This document shows, piece by piece, positions 10,641 through 23,024 of a stretch of DNA of 64,000 nt (positions are counted from its first letter, which is position 1; each line of letters opens with the position of its first letter). Made by a program: the position numbers and the translations under genes. This stretch comes from Zanthoxylum bungeanum (lineage: Eukaryota > Streptophyta > Magnoliopsida > Sapindales > Rutaceae), in contig SKCR01036751.1 of assembly GCA_019454045.1 (NCBI GenBank), positions 1 through 64,000 of the forward strand, written 5' to 3'. The notes below the pieces were generated by a model. That model did no database searches, had not been told where the DNA came from, and saw only the letters and a program-made list of their open reading frames with translations.

Positions 10641-11564
10641 GAAATTATTTGTTGTTTTGTCTTTGTACGTATGCTTGCATGGAAGATGATTCTTTGCTTG
10701 AGAAGAAGAATCACCCACACCCATATTGAAAAGCTTGAGTTCAACATCAGATTCAAAAATCGAAATCTCGATAGTAATTTTTTTATTCAACAAAATATTA
10801 AAATTCAATTAGGTTTGGTTCGGCTTCAATACTTTAATTTATATTATTCGACATTTTTTTCTTTCGGGATTTTTTTTCGATTTCTCCCTTTTTAATGGTG
10901 TCTTAGATTTCCGAACACTCTACATGACCTCATTTTTTTGGTATATTTGATTTTTCAATCATTAAATCACTTCGTTGTTTCCAAAAACTTCATGGATTTT
11001 TATTTTTAGAAAACTCTCATTTTGGGCTTCTGCTCTCTTTCAAGCTGCATGTCCCTTTCGGGCTTCGATTCTCATTTTGGCTTCGACTCCCTCTTCGAGC
11101 TTCGTAGGTTAAATCTCATTAATTATCTCTAAATTTCATTACTTCAAGTTACAAGACTTTGACCTCTGATATCAATAAACAACCTCAAGCTTATTCATTT
11201 ATCACCAGTTTGTGTTTAAGAGGGTGTTTAGGAAATAATATCTGCTATTATGGAAACGATCTCCAAGATATGATTATAGAATCTATAAGATTTGTGACTT
11301 TATTATTTTACATTATTAATACTATTTCATTCATATTTTAATTTCATGTATTGTCTATATAAAGATCTCCTATTTATATAAATACAATATTAAGTGAATT
11401 CAAATTTTTTTTCAATTATCTAACATTACTTATAAAAGTATTGCAAACTTCCACAGAAAAAACAAAATAAACGCTCAAATAAACATAATCTCTTGTCTCC
11501 TTCATTTGCTGTTCTTTAATCATTATCTAGTGCAACCTTTGGATCATTCGATCTAATTAACTTC
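10641..11564. other. No gene seen
   Basis: AT-rich sequence with a few short open frames lacking any recognisable motif. Ends next to the possible exon at 11565. Confidence 0.5.
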
Positions 11565-11707
11565 TTATTGTCTCTCCTTTGCTGCAATTTCCTTCCTCTT
11601 CTTCGCCATATTCTTCGCCTTTCTGCTCAATTTCATTTCTCCTTCTTCCTCTGCCACACGACTAAATGCTGATTCTTCCAAGTTGTCAAAACCGGCTGTT
11701 TGGTTTC
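11565..11707 (-). pseudogene. Possible terminal exon of an unidentified host gene
   Basis: On the minus strand an intron-like acceptor (pyrimidine-rich, TTTTGCAG) is followed by about 47 codons with no stop, ending in TAA (11565-11567). The product is acidic and then strongly basic (EEEGEMKLSRKAK, AKKRKEIAAKERQ), a composition seen at the C-terminus of many nuclear proteins. I do not recognise the family. Upstream exons would lie to the right, where copia B starts at 11969, so the gene may have been broken by that insertion. It could also be chance; no second exon was identified. Confidence 0.35.
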
Positions 11708-11968
11708 CTGCAAAATTTCAGAATTTTCAGGAAAATTTGGATTAGGGAAGTGAAAGCCAGTGTTTTGTTCAGCTAGGATCAACCTTTGTAATGTTAATCA
11801 GATCTAGATAATTATATAAATATTTGTATTAAAAAAGAGAGAGAGAGAAATGGAGTTGATTTAGGGTTAAATCAGATTTTGAAAAAATGGTTGACTTGAT
11901 TTGGTTTATGGACCTTAGGGTTGACAATGGGATGGGCCAGATTTTGACCAAGTTTTATACCTAATCCA

Positions 11969-12556
11969 TGTTGATAAATATGTGCTATCACACAAAATTA
12001 ACATGCAATATTCAATCAATTGTACATTAATATGTTAAAATGAACATAATCATAAAACTTAGAAAAACCTGGAAATGTAGAAGATAATGATCAAATTTGA
12101 TCCAAGTCGAGTTGCCTATGTCTTTAAGAATTTATTAGCCCTGCCTTGTAACTCTACGGATGGTTTTGTGGCTAACGTTTTCCTAGGATTACTTGAATGA
12201 TTTTTGTAGATAGGGCACTCCTTTAACAAAAACTTGAACAAGAAAAATAGAGGAAACTCTCTTTTTAAAAATGACTCTCTAAAACAATGGAAAAATTCTA
12301 TGTTTGGATCCCACAAACAATCTCAAGGCCTCTTAATTTATAAGCATGGAAGGGTGTCTTTGAAGACACTCTTTAGTTTAGGATGTAACCATTCCAAGGG
12401 TTATATTCTTTCCTAATTCCTCTAAAGGTCTAGAAATACATCCTTTAAATTTAGAGGATATGTTCATTCACCTTTATACTTTCCCCACAACGCACTTTTA
12501 AAGGACATACCTCTCCTACATATATCTATATATATTAAGCGAATTTTTTTTTTACA
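11969..12556 (-). repeat. 3' LTR of copia B
   Basis: On the + strand it runs TGTTGATAAATATG to TTTTTACA and is followed by ATCCCCCAC, the complement of a GTGGGGGAT polypurine tract. The same sequence, diverged, is at 29332-29899. Confidence 0.85.
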
Positions 12557-13099
12557 ATCCCCCACAATTCTCTTAATATTAATGCAGACACTAAAGAGAG
12601 TTTCCGTGAAATAAAACTGCATCAAAATAAGTAGTTTCCATCTTGAACCTTACAGTGACTCATTGTCTTGAACTGTTCTGCCTTTGATGTAAACTAAGAT
12701 AATTACCGACACACATCTTTACTTCGAATCATTTCACGTTTTATGATTGTGTTCATTCCGGTCATGAACACTGGTCCTGAATTCATAAAGTACTTTAGGG
12801 AATTCAGCCTTTAAAAACTCTCATGGAAGCGGTCTCACTTCTTACGTGAAATAGGTGATCTACTATAAAGAGGTAATCTGTCTTTACCTCCATTAGGTCT
12901 ATTCTCCTAATATACTGATCATTGAAAGCCTTAACTTATTCTAACCTTGACAGAAAACACTTTGCGTCATTGTAGGAATGAGAAAGAGTATAAAACTCTA
13001 CAGTGCTTATTTTGAATTGCAAAAAGTTTCATTTGTCTCTTTTGAACCTAGATCTTGGGATCTCCAGTCAGCTAAGTTGGGTTTCCACAGAGATAATTC
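12557..13099 (-). other. 3' noncoding part of copia B
   Basis: Between polypurine tract and pol stop. No gene. The first 170 or so bases are repeated at 29900-30100. Confidence 0.7.
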
Positions 13100-14130
13100 T
13101 TAATTTATAGGCTTCAATTCAATTCCACTCGATGAATTCTCAACTTGCTCTCTAGGTAAACCTTTAGTAAGTGGATCTGCTAGGTTTTCTTTTGATTTGA
13201 CATAATCTATCGAAATTATGCCACTTGAGAGTAGTTGTCGTATGGTATTATATCTGCGACATATGTATCGAGACTTACTATTATACATTATATTTTGGGC
13301 TCTCCCAATAATCGATTGACTATCACAATGTATGCTTATCGCTAGCACTGGTTTGGGCCAATTTAGAATATCCTCTAGGAAATTTCGAAGTCATTCCATT
13401 TCTTTCGTTGTTTTGTCTAATGCTATGAACTCTGATTCCATAATAGACCGGACAATACATGTTTGCCTTCAGGATTTTCATGACACGACTGCACCATCAA
13501 GTGTGAAAATAAATACACTCATAGATTTGGAATCCACTATATCAGATATCCAGTTAGCAACCTTATATCCCTCTAGAACAGTAGGATATCTTGTATAATG
13601 TAGAACGTATTTTGAAGTTTCTCTCAGATATCTCAAAACTCTTACTATGGATTTCCAGTGGTTATGTCATAGACTGCTCGTATATATGCTAAGCCTTTTT
13701 ACAACTTGCGCGTTATCAGGTTGTGTGCAATTTGTGAGATACATAAGACTTACGATGATTCTAAAACACTCTAATTGTGATTTACTAAAGTTAATATTCT
13801 TAATAAATAAAGAGTTAGGTCTACATGAGTTCTAACCGCATTTAGATATCCTTTATTATATTTCTCAAGTATCTTCTCAACATTATGAGTCTGAGATAAT
13901 ATGTACCCCTCTAATGTTCCAGAAATCTTAATTCCTAAAATGACATCAGCTACTCCTAAATCTTTCATATCAAATTTGATGGTCAATACTTTCTTGGAAG
14001 ACTGAATCATCTCATGACTACTACCAATTATCAGCATATCGTCTATGTATAGACACGCAATGACATATCATTTTTTGATTTGACTGTGTGTATACATTCA
14101 TCACACTCATTAATTTTGAACCCATTTGAT
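13100..14130 (-). pseudogene. Copia B RNase H and C-terminal RT remnant
   Basis: Minus-strand translation gives the end of copia RT (MLIIGSSHEMI, then FDMKDLGVADVILGIKI just after the YVDD region) and RNase H with IHCDSQS and [16 protein letters not shown], ending in a stop at 13100-13102. The domain has scattered stops and frame changes; for example a Trp position at about 13480 in the VSWAS-type motif is a stop. It is clearly related to, but diverged from, copia A RNase H. Its upstream part is separated by the solo LTR at 14131-16484. Confidence 0.88.
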
Positions 14131-16484
14131 TGTTGAGGTTGGTGCTCCGAGCGCCAATTCCCGGTTGTATTTCTTTATGAATACTACTGTAAAAATGTTT
14201 TATTATGAATAATATATGCAGTTTCTATAATATAATGTATCTTTTAATATGGTAAAGACGTAATAGACTTTAGAATGATTAGTCATGATATTGTTACAAA
14301 AGCGTCGCAACTGACATTGAGTTGTATCGTGACGTTGTCATTCTCAGACAGTTCCTGGTCAAGGTTTACACTACTTGGTCAGTAAAGTAAACCCGTAGAG
14401 ATCAGTACATGTAGTATACTGGAATATATGATTCCAATGGTTTCTCAATAAACCATAAGTCTTGGAGACTAGTATAGACGTATAAGTGTTTATAGCGGAT
14501 AAACACTTAATGACTCACTGAAGATTCTTAATGGATGATACACTAACGTCAATAATAATCTTCTTGGATTGAGTAGCATTTGTGATTCTTAGACTTGAGA
14601 TGCCACTGTGGGCATATGAGACATCTTCTACACTTAGATAACAGTCACGTCATCGATCTATTAAGATCAGATCTCCGCCTGTTCGTTGGGTCTAGATAGA
14701 TCCTTACGATTTCCTGTGTGTATCGAGATAGGATCTGTCAGTTCTGTGTATATAGCATAAGTAGTCCATATATGATTAGCAATCAGATAAAAACCATGGG
14801 CCCGTGGTACATTTTATAAGTCAGTTCTAAATGTTCTTTTTGAGATTTCTAATAGAAACATCGACGGGATAATCCCCATAGAGATTTGACGTTTACATCT
14901 ATATCTCTGGAATATATATAGATACCCGTGAGGGAGGAATTATATATTTTTCGTGACCTCGGCCTGTATGATTCAGCGAGTTTATCAGTGATCGTCATAA
15001 TTTACGGGTGGATAAATTATGGACACGAAATTGGATTTCGTGACAGATATGCCTAAATCTAGAGAGTCTCACTAATGAAATATACTCGTAAAGCACTAGG
15101 GCAACATTTATAAATAATATTGATTGTTTATAAAGTCGATCCTTAATTTTTGTGTATTTGAATTTAATGTTAGATTAATTCAAATACACATTAATTAATT
15201 GTCAATTTGAAATATTTGACTAATATTATAAATATATATGTATTTTATATTTATTGTAAATATAATACATATATTTAATATATTTATATTTAATTAATTA
15301 TTTATTTATTTAATAGTTAAATGATTAAATTAATTAAAATATAAATATTTTAAATATATGATATTTACTTTAATGACTTAGTTGCAATTGTTGACTTGTT
15401 TGAATTATTCATTAAAAGTGTAATGATCAATTTACCAAGTGGACAAGTTGTAATTAATTAAAGCAAATTGAAAAAATATCATGATATTTTTCTTATACTC
15501 ATTTTCGGCCAAGTTAAATGGTGGGAGTATAAATATTTTATTTTCTTTTAGGGTTTCATTAAGTCAAAATCCTTACCAAAACTCCATTAAAGAAAGACAA
15601 AGAAGTTTGAGACAAAGAAAAGAAAAACAAAGAAAAAACTTGGATTTAAGTAAGTATTTCCAACTTACCATTAGAGAGAAAAATGTTCCTCTTGTTGTGG
15701 GCTTCATGTTATGATATTCTCAAGTTTTTCTACTCTTTATTCTTTGTGTTTTTGTTTGATGGAAGTTTGTGGATAGGGTTATAGCATGTATAAGATCATA
15801 CAATGCTTCTAATATGTTAATAAACATTATTTTGATGGTTTGAGAAACTTGTTGCCATTCTAGAGTTATTGACCCACTCTTAAATGACCTAGATTTGATC
15901 TATAGTTATTTCATTGTGGTGAGGCTTGATTTGCGTGGAAGAAACATGATTGAAGTATTGGTTTTTGCTAATTTGGTCTAATTTGTCCAATTTGATGAAA
16001 TTAAAAAATTAGGGTTTAAGATCACTTCTAAATTTGGGGCTTTTCATTTATGGTGTGTATTTGGATGTGTATATGATGCATGTAAAATATTGGATTGATT
16101 GGATTTCATTTTCATGTGTTTTGAACACAAAAATTATAAAATTATAATTATGCCCACCAATGAGGCTCCGGCCTTGGGACTCAAATTTGGGTTGAAATTT
16201 GAGTTTTGATGTGTATGACATGTTAAAATCATCTTAGAAGTGATTTAGAATCATCCAAAATTATTTTGAACAATTTAGGACTAAAATGAATAAAATACAA
16301 AGTTTTGGGGTAATTTGATAATTACACAAAAATTTGATTTCTTGTGTAATATTTCATAATTTGATAATTGGGTAATTAAATAAATAAGTCTATTTAATTG
16401 ATCCGAGAAAAGTTTTGAAATCGGAAAATTTTAATTTTCCACTGTTCTGCTGCGTTATCGGATTTCCGCCCTAAAACCCCTTCA
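14131..16484 (+). repeat. Solo LTR, family Z copy 1
   Basis: Begins TGTTGAGGTT and ends AAAACCCCTTCA, 2354 bases, flanked by the exact 5-bp TSD TTGAT (14126-14130 and 16485-16489). It lies inside the copia B RT, which resumes on the other side. The same LTR is at 42359-44758 and in part at 32714-41200, both reversed. TATAAATATTTTATTTTC near 15530 followed by a CA/A-rich stretch is a plausible promoter. No internal region is present, so this is the product of LTR-LTR recombination. Confidence 0.93.
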
Positions 16485-17136
16485 TTGATAACATCTCTTT
16501 GTTAAATTTTTCATGTCATTATTTAGGTGTTTGTTTTATTCCGTATAAGGATTTTACAAGTTTGCACACCTTCTGTTCTTGTCCAGGAACATTGAAACCT
16601 TCTGATTGTTCCAAGTAAATCTCTTCATCTACTTCACCATATAAGAATGTCGTCTTCACATTCATTTGATGTATTTAAAGACCAAAAATATCTTCTATGG
16701 ATATGAATATTCTTATTGACGTGATACGAGTCACTGATGAATAAGTATCTAAGTAATTAAGGTATTCTTTTTGTCTATAACCTTTTCTGATACGTCTTGC
16801 ATTGTACTTATCTATTGATCCATATGGTTTCATCTTCCGTTTGAATATCCATTTCTAGCCCAATGGTTTACAACCTGTAGGAAGATCAACCAACTCCCAA
16901 GTATGGTTTTGTAGGATGAAATCAATCTCACTATTGATAGCCTCTTTCCAAAAAGGTACCTCCGACGAAGACATTGCTTCTTTATAGCTTTGAGACTCAT
17001 TTTCTAACAAATATTTCAGAAAATCGGGTCCAAATGACTTAGATGTTCTAACTCTTTTGCTACGTCTAGATTCAATTTCCTCAATATTTTCTTGTTGATA
17101 TGATTTCTGATCAACTTGATCACTGCATTTGACAGT
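16485..17136 (-). pseudogene. Copia B N-terminal RT remnant
   Basis: Minus strand: RRSKRVRTSKSFGPDFL linker, then SYKEAMSSSEVPFWKEAINSEID and HTWELVDLPTGCKPLG, the start of copia RT. This is followed leftwards by degraded MDVKTAFLNG and CKLVKSLYG-type motifs up to the solo LTR at 16484. Frames are broken below 16855. The linker is cut by the hAT MITE at 17137. Confidence 0.88.
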
Positions 17137-17677
17137 TAGGGGTAGCAAAACGAATCTACGAATCAAATTTATATCGAATCCTAAACGAATCGAATCAAAA
17201 TGTGATGGATTCGTATTCGATTCGTTTATTAAATGAATCCTAATATCATGATTCGTATTCGATTCGTTTATTAAATGAATCGAATACGAAAATTCGTTTA
17301 ACCATGATATTATCTAATAAAATAATTATCACACTTGACTTACATTAATTATTTATAAATATATACATATGAAATATATAATTAATTTATTTACTAAAAA
17401 TACACCAAATATCGAAAATAATACTTTTTCTATGGCAATTAGCCATAATTTCTCGGATCTTAATTGAAAAATAACAAGAACTAGTAAATAAAAATAATAA
17501 AATGAATCCTAAACAACAAATGAATCAATGAGCTTAAATTCGTATGATTCGTTTAATAAACGAATCGAATCGAATTGACCCATTTATTAAACGAATCCAT
17601 TTTTTCAAACCTGTATTCGCTTTAAAGCGAATTTAATCGAACGAATAAATGAATCCTGACCCAAATTGCCACCTATA
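17137..17677. mobile_element. hAT-type MITE
   Basis: 541 bases with imperfect terminal inverted repeats (TAGGGGTAGCAA left; TTGCCACCTATA right, whose complement is TATAGGTGGCAA). Exact 8-bp TSD TTGACAGT at 17129-17136 and 17678-17685, the length hAT transposases make. The interior is built of ATTCGATTCG / CGAATCGAAT motifs, with a 32-bp unit repeated at about 17208 and 17251 that is itself partly palindromic. No coding capacity. It disrupts the copia B polyprotein. Confidence 0.93.
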
Positions 17678-18628
17678 TTGACAGTATCAATAGTTCTTTT
17701 GAGATACTATGTTTTTTGTGTTTCCTTATAAGGAAATGTCTCTTCAAACAATATTGCATTCCTTGACTCAATTATCATATTTGGAAAGATGTCAGGAATT
17801 TCAGACTTTTGTACCAAGAATCGATACACACTTCTATTATAAGCTATTCAATGAATATACAATCAGCAGTCTTGGGTCATATTCTAACATTCTTAGGTTT
17901 AGGAACCATCACTTTGGCGAGACACTCCCACATTTTCAGATATTTTTAGGAAGGTACGTGGCCTTTCTACAATTCATATGGTGTCTTGTCCAATCATCTG
18001 TGAGATAGCTTACTCAGAATGTAGTTGGCGGAAAGCAAGGCTTCCCCCACAAGTTCTGGGATAAACCAGAGCTTGTCAACATGGCGTTCATCATTTCCTT
18101 CAATGTTCGATTTTTTTGCTCAGCAATCTCATTTTTTTGAGGCGAATAAGGAGCAGTAGTTTTGTGAATAATTCTATGATTGAAACAATATTCACATCAA
18201 CCATCACTCATGATTCTTTTGATTTTCTCGCTAAATTGATTTTCAACTTCATTTTTATACTGTATAAAACTCTCAATAGCTTCATCTTTGCTCTCGGTAA
18301 CTACACATAACAGAATCTTGTGATATCCTCGATAAAAGTGACAAGGTACTTTTTACCGCCACTTGTTTGCACAATATTCATATCACATATCGGAGTGTAC
18401 AAGTTCCAAGGGTTCAGAACTTCTTTCTATGGAATGAAATGATGTTTTACGTATTTTTGCTTCAACACATGCCTCACATTTATGTTGGTTATCAATTGTA
18501 AATTTAGATATAAGGTCCATGTTAATTAATTTATGCATTATATCATAATTAACATGTCATAACCTTCACTGTCATACATTTTATGACACAATAATTTAAG
18601 CGGAAGATGTAGCTTTATTATTAGCACT
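17678..18628 (-). pseudogene. Copia B integrase remnant
   Basis: Minus strand: the GAG-pre-integrase HHCC region near 18480-18560 (HVNYDIMHKLIN, then an HKCEAC-type pair), and the integrase core with TAPYSPQ and EIAEQKNRTLKEMMNAML near 18080-18170, which contains the catalytic Glu, then SQNLWGEALLSANY. Numerous frameshifts. The right end is where Tat element 1 begins; the preceding protease and gag reappear at 27072. Confidence 0.85.
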
Positions 18629-18635
18629 GTGTCTA

Positions 18636-18853
18636 TGGATGCTGGTTTCGCCTGAAGTCCATAATCGAGAATCTGAATTTTAGGGGCACTAGCGAACCTG
18701 CAAAATGAGGGTAAGATGAGCAGAGGGTACTACCCACCGGTATGGTGGAAGCCGTAGGCTGTCCGACTCCCAAGTCAGTAATGTGGATGAGATGAATATA
18801 TGGAGATCAAGGTTAGAAGTTACCTCAATCTCAGTTTGTTTGTCGTGAGGTCG
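18636..18853 (-). repeat. 3' LTR of Tat element 1, outer part
   Basis: TGGATGCTGGTTTCGCC through CCCACCGGTATGGTGGAAGC; matches 26501-26720. Interrupted at 18854 by LTR X and resumes at 20809. Confidence 0.8.
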
Positions 18854-20808
18854 TGTTGGATAATTATGACCCATAACATCACTATTTATACAAAACATGG
18901 TGTTGTTGTACAAATTAACTATGTGACAAAGAAAATTGCCCTTTTATCATTTGTAATTGGATTACCGGGATATATAAATGATAAAAGTCCATATGATTAG
19001 TACCAGATTAATAAGATATGAGACAGTATTAATCCACGAACGGTTTAATCATTAAATATCCCTAGTCATAGTATTATCGAGACTAGACATCGATAATGCG
19101 GAATAGACTAATATTATACTTGTGCGCGTTATGGGAGCGTAACTGCATAGTTCTCATATATTTGGGTATTGGATACTCATGCAAGTATAATAGGAGGTTC
19201 TGTTTACCGATGGTACGGAAACAACTTCACTCTGGATAGACCCCTCGGAATCCCATTGGTAGTATGACTATGTGTCTATGGGAATTCGCATCAGGGTAGG
19301 TGTATTTGGTCTTAACCTGAGACTTGCATCGCTAATACTTACGATAATCAGTACGCTTTGGTTTTGGTCATCCAAGGCTTTAACAGGTTCTGTGTACACC
19401 TCTTCTGGGTTTACTGAGAATCATACTGTATTGGGTGTGATGTTAAGACGGAAGTATCACTTCAGTCACATGGAGAAGATGGTCACAAAGGGATACAGAA
19501 CTAGTACTCTAATATGATGTAGCTATCGTGATAATATGACTAGGTCATGATTATCTGATTAAAGAGACTAGTTTTTTGTGATCCGATTTATGTTTCGTAT
19601 GGGGCAGACACAATTCCAGCCCCAGGCCTAGCATGTGACATCCGATACTGGATCGCAATACACAATACTACGTATGCTACGCCTGAAAAAGATTATATAT
19701 TCCTTTTAAAGAATATTTCTGGAGAAGTGGGTAGGCACGGTGCTTTGCTAGAAGCCAACCATGTCTTGTAAATCGATAGGAACTTGGTACCGGATATGCA
19801 CGTATTCGGATAATCCGATGACCGTATTTACTGCCAACATATCCAGGGATCTCTTGGTCGCTTCCCAAAGATTCACCGATGACACTTGACTCGAGCATAA
19901 TTAATCTGTGATTAATTATGAGAGAGAAAATTAATCTAGGATTAATTACGGCAAGAATTAATCTGGGATTAATTGCGGTAGGATTTAATCTGGGATTAAT
20001 TTGACTTGAAGAGAGAACGCGACTAATTTGGAATTAATCGGTAAAATAAATTTAACAGATAAATTAGATTTTTCTATTTTCTTTATTTATTTGGGCTAAA
20101 AAAATATATCAGATATATTAATTAAGATTAGATTTCAATATGACATTAAAATTTGACTTTAATATGAGCGAACGAATTAATTTAGAATTAATTCGTAAGC
20201 GACTTCCGTAATAATTTTACGAGGCATCATTATTTAATAAAATTGGATTTAATTACGTTGCGACGGAAAACTCGTTTAATCGGATTAAACGGAACCGAGC
20301 TCGAAGTGTGTAGAGCAAGCCATCTTGAATTTTGAATTTAATAGGTGGGGACCATATATTAATGGTGGTTGTTGGCAAAAGCGAATGGTTTTTGGAAAAC
20401 CACTCACTTTTGGCCAACCTTGTTTTACATTTGGTAAAAGCATTTCACCTTTAGTAAATGATATACACAAATTTTATATTGACCTTGGATTAGGGTTTTT
20501 TGAAAACCAAAAACAAGTCTCACACAAAACTCTCTCTCTCCAAAACTCTCTAATGGCCGAACCCTTGCTCCCTCTCCATGGAAATTTTGTTTCAAAATTT
20601 CTTGCTTGCTAGCACATTTGGAGTCAAAGAATGTGATAAGGAAACTCACCCAAGTGTTGGAAATACTCAACAAAGCTTGGAGCTTCCATTGAAATCAAAG
20701 AAAAGTCTTGAAATCATCCAAATCAATGTATATCTTCCGCCACTTATTTTTGATTTTTCATATTATTATCGTGCTTAGTGACCTTGTGGCATGTCTTAGA
20801 GACTAACA
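18854..20808 (+). repeat. Solo LTR, family X copy 1
   Basis: TGTTGGATAATTATGACCC to GAGACTAACA, 1955 bases. Matched by 57212-60731 and, reversed, by 58794-60712. It sits in the Tat LTR: the sequence before it (TGTCGTGAGG) and after it (AATGTGCTCTTTGATGAATAG) join as one piece in the other LTR at 26708-26750. The flanking 5-mers are GGTCG and GGACA, only 3 of 5 matching. Confidence 0.85.
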
Positions 20809-21175
20809 GGACAATGTGCTCTTTGATGAATAGAGGTGAAATACCAAAGAGTTGAATATTGTTTTTCTCTTCTTTCTCTTCTAGTCCAGACCTTTTCCTT
20901 TTATAGAGCCTTTGAGGTAGGCTCATTTACTCTTCTTCTGCCAGTTGGAGTCTTCGTAACAGTCAATTTATTAGAGGGTTTATGAGCTTAGACATTTTTC
21001 CAGTCTGGTAATTGATTAGTATGTTGACCATCTTGATATGGGCTTGTGAGGCCTCTTGGTTTGATATTGGTTCTCATACTGGACTTACTACTGGGTTTCT
21101 TGCTTTATGGTTGGCTCCGAGGTGAAATATCTATTTTACCCTTGGGCCCAAATTTGGCTCTTACAGTTTGTCCCC
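20809..21175 (-). repeat. 3' LTR of Tat element 1, inner part
   Basis: Continues the LTR to CTTACA at 21175, matching 26735-27071 and, more distantly, the end of the LTR at 33443. Confidence 0.8.
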
Positions 21176-21264
21176 TACTCTCTAAGTCTAGAAGTCATTG
21201 ACTTTGAGAGTATTATTGTCTTATGAAACGGGATGTGGGGCACTTGTTTGCAGATCCTGTCAAA

Positions 21265-22480
21265 GGCTCAAAGCTGATTCACATGATATCTTCGCACAGA
21301 CTGAGGGAAGCTCATGACTTTAATTGACCCGGTATGAGTCAACGGTTCCCGATCGACTGTACCTGATGAAGCTTAATGAATTATTTCACTCGACATTGTC
21401 GTATATACTGAGGGAGGCCCATGTCTTCAACTAACTCGACATGAGTCATTCAGGGGATTTTCCTGGTTGACTGAACCAGATGAAGATTCAGGAACTATTT
21501 ATCTCGATATCCTCGTATGGACTGAGAGAGGTCCATGTCTTCAATTTGACTCGACATGAGTCTTTCGGAGGATGTCCCCGGTCAACTGAACCAGATAAAG
21601 GTTCAGGAGCCATTTCACTCGATATTGTCATATGAAATAAGGGAAGTCCATCTCTCCATTTGACTCGACACGAGTCCACTGGTGGATGTCTCTGGTTGAT
21701 TGAACCATATGAAGGTTCATGAACTATTTCACTCGACATCGTAGTATAGACTGAGAAAGGTCCATATCTTCAATTTAACTCGACATGAGTCCTTCAGGGG
21801 ATGTCCCCAGTCGAATGAACCAGATGAAGGTTTAGGAGCCATTTCATTCGACATTATCGTATGGACTGAGGGAAGTCTATCTCTCCATTTGACTCGACAC
21901 AAGTCCACTAGGGGATGTCCCCGGTCGACTAAACCAGATGAAGATTCAGGAACTATTTAACTCGACATCGTCGTATGGACCAAGAGAAGTCCATATCTTC
22001 AATTTGACTCGATATGAGTCCTTAGGGGGATGTCCCTGGTCCACTGAACTAGATGAAGGTTCAGGAGCTATTTCACTCGACATTATCATATGGACTGAGG
22101 GAAGTCCATCTCTCCATTTGACTCGACACGAGTCCACTGGAGGATATCCCCGGTCGACTGAACCAGATGAAGGTTCAGGAACTATTTCACTCGATATCGT
22201 CGTATTGACTAAGGGAAGTCCATCTCTTTATTTGACTCCACACGAGTCCATTGGGAGATGTCCCCGCTCGACTGAACTAGATGAAAGTTCATGAACCATT
22301 TCACTTGTCATTATCGTATGGACTGAGAGAGGTCCACGTCTTCAATTGACTCGACACGAGTCTTTCGGGGGATGTCCCCGGTCAACTGAACAAGATGAAG
22401 GTTCAGGAGCCATATCACTTGACATCGTCGTATGGACTGAGAGAGGTCCACGTCTTCAATTGACTCGACACGAGTCATTC
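21265..22480. repeat. Tandem repeat block, about 115-bp unit, in Tat element 1
   Basis: About ten diverged units, each with GACTCGACAYGAGTC, GGGGATGTCCCC and a 'gaaccagatgaaggttcagg' box. Start-to-start spacing of the 'gtatggactgag' box is about 115 bases. It follows the polypurine tract at a distance of about 90 bases. Open frames here are periodicity artefacts. Confidence 0.88.
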
Positions 22481-23024
22481 TTCCTCTAAGCCTTCTCACG
22501 ATGTCGTGTCGAAAGTTTATAATTTTGGTACAAAGTCAGGACTGGGATAATATTAGTTGGTGGCATCCCCTGTTTTAAGCCTTCATACATCCTCATGTGT
22601 ATCTTTAGCATGAGGGTTGTTAATATCTTTCAGTCGACATTTCTAAAAGATTTCCTATGACCTGATTGGACTTGGCTATTTTCTAGGTTCTTCTCTTATT
22701 TTAATGCAACCCTAGCGCCAAAAAGGGACAGTATAGAAGAGTGTTTTGAGATCTCACTTGCCTCATTCATAAAATTTCTCTTCATTCGTCAAGTAGAAAT
22801 GAGTCTCAAGCTCTTTAAGGTATTCTTCAAAACCTTTCTTTTGTTCTTCAATATCTTTAAACATTCATAGTATAGATTCAATATGTTCTTAGGTAAAATA
22901 GGCTATTTGTTCTTTTGAATTGTAGACTTTTTATCGAAATCTTGATTAAGAATTGGGTTAGGGTTTGATTTTTAGGTGATAGAATTTTTAGGAACCTCGT
23001 GTTTGTATGCTTGTCGTCTGGAAA
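22481..23024 (+). other. Leader/promoter region of the antisense gene (inferred)
   Basis: No coding sequence. It lies between repeats and the antisense gene and should hold its promoter and 5' UTR; TATAGAAGAG at about 22731 is a weak TATA-like candidate. Confidence 0.3.

Noticed and set aside
18849..20813. TSD for LTR X copy 1 (GGTCG / GGACA)
   Set aside because: Only 3 of 5 bases match; the insertion is instead supported by the uninterrupted LTR at 26501-27071.
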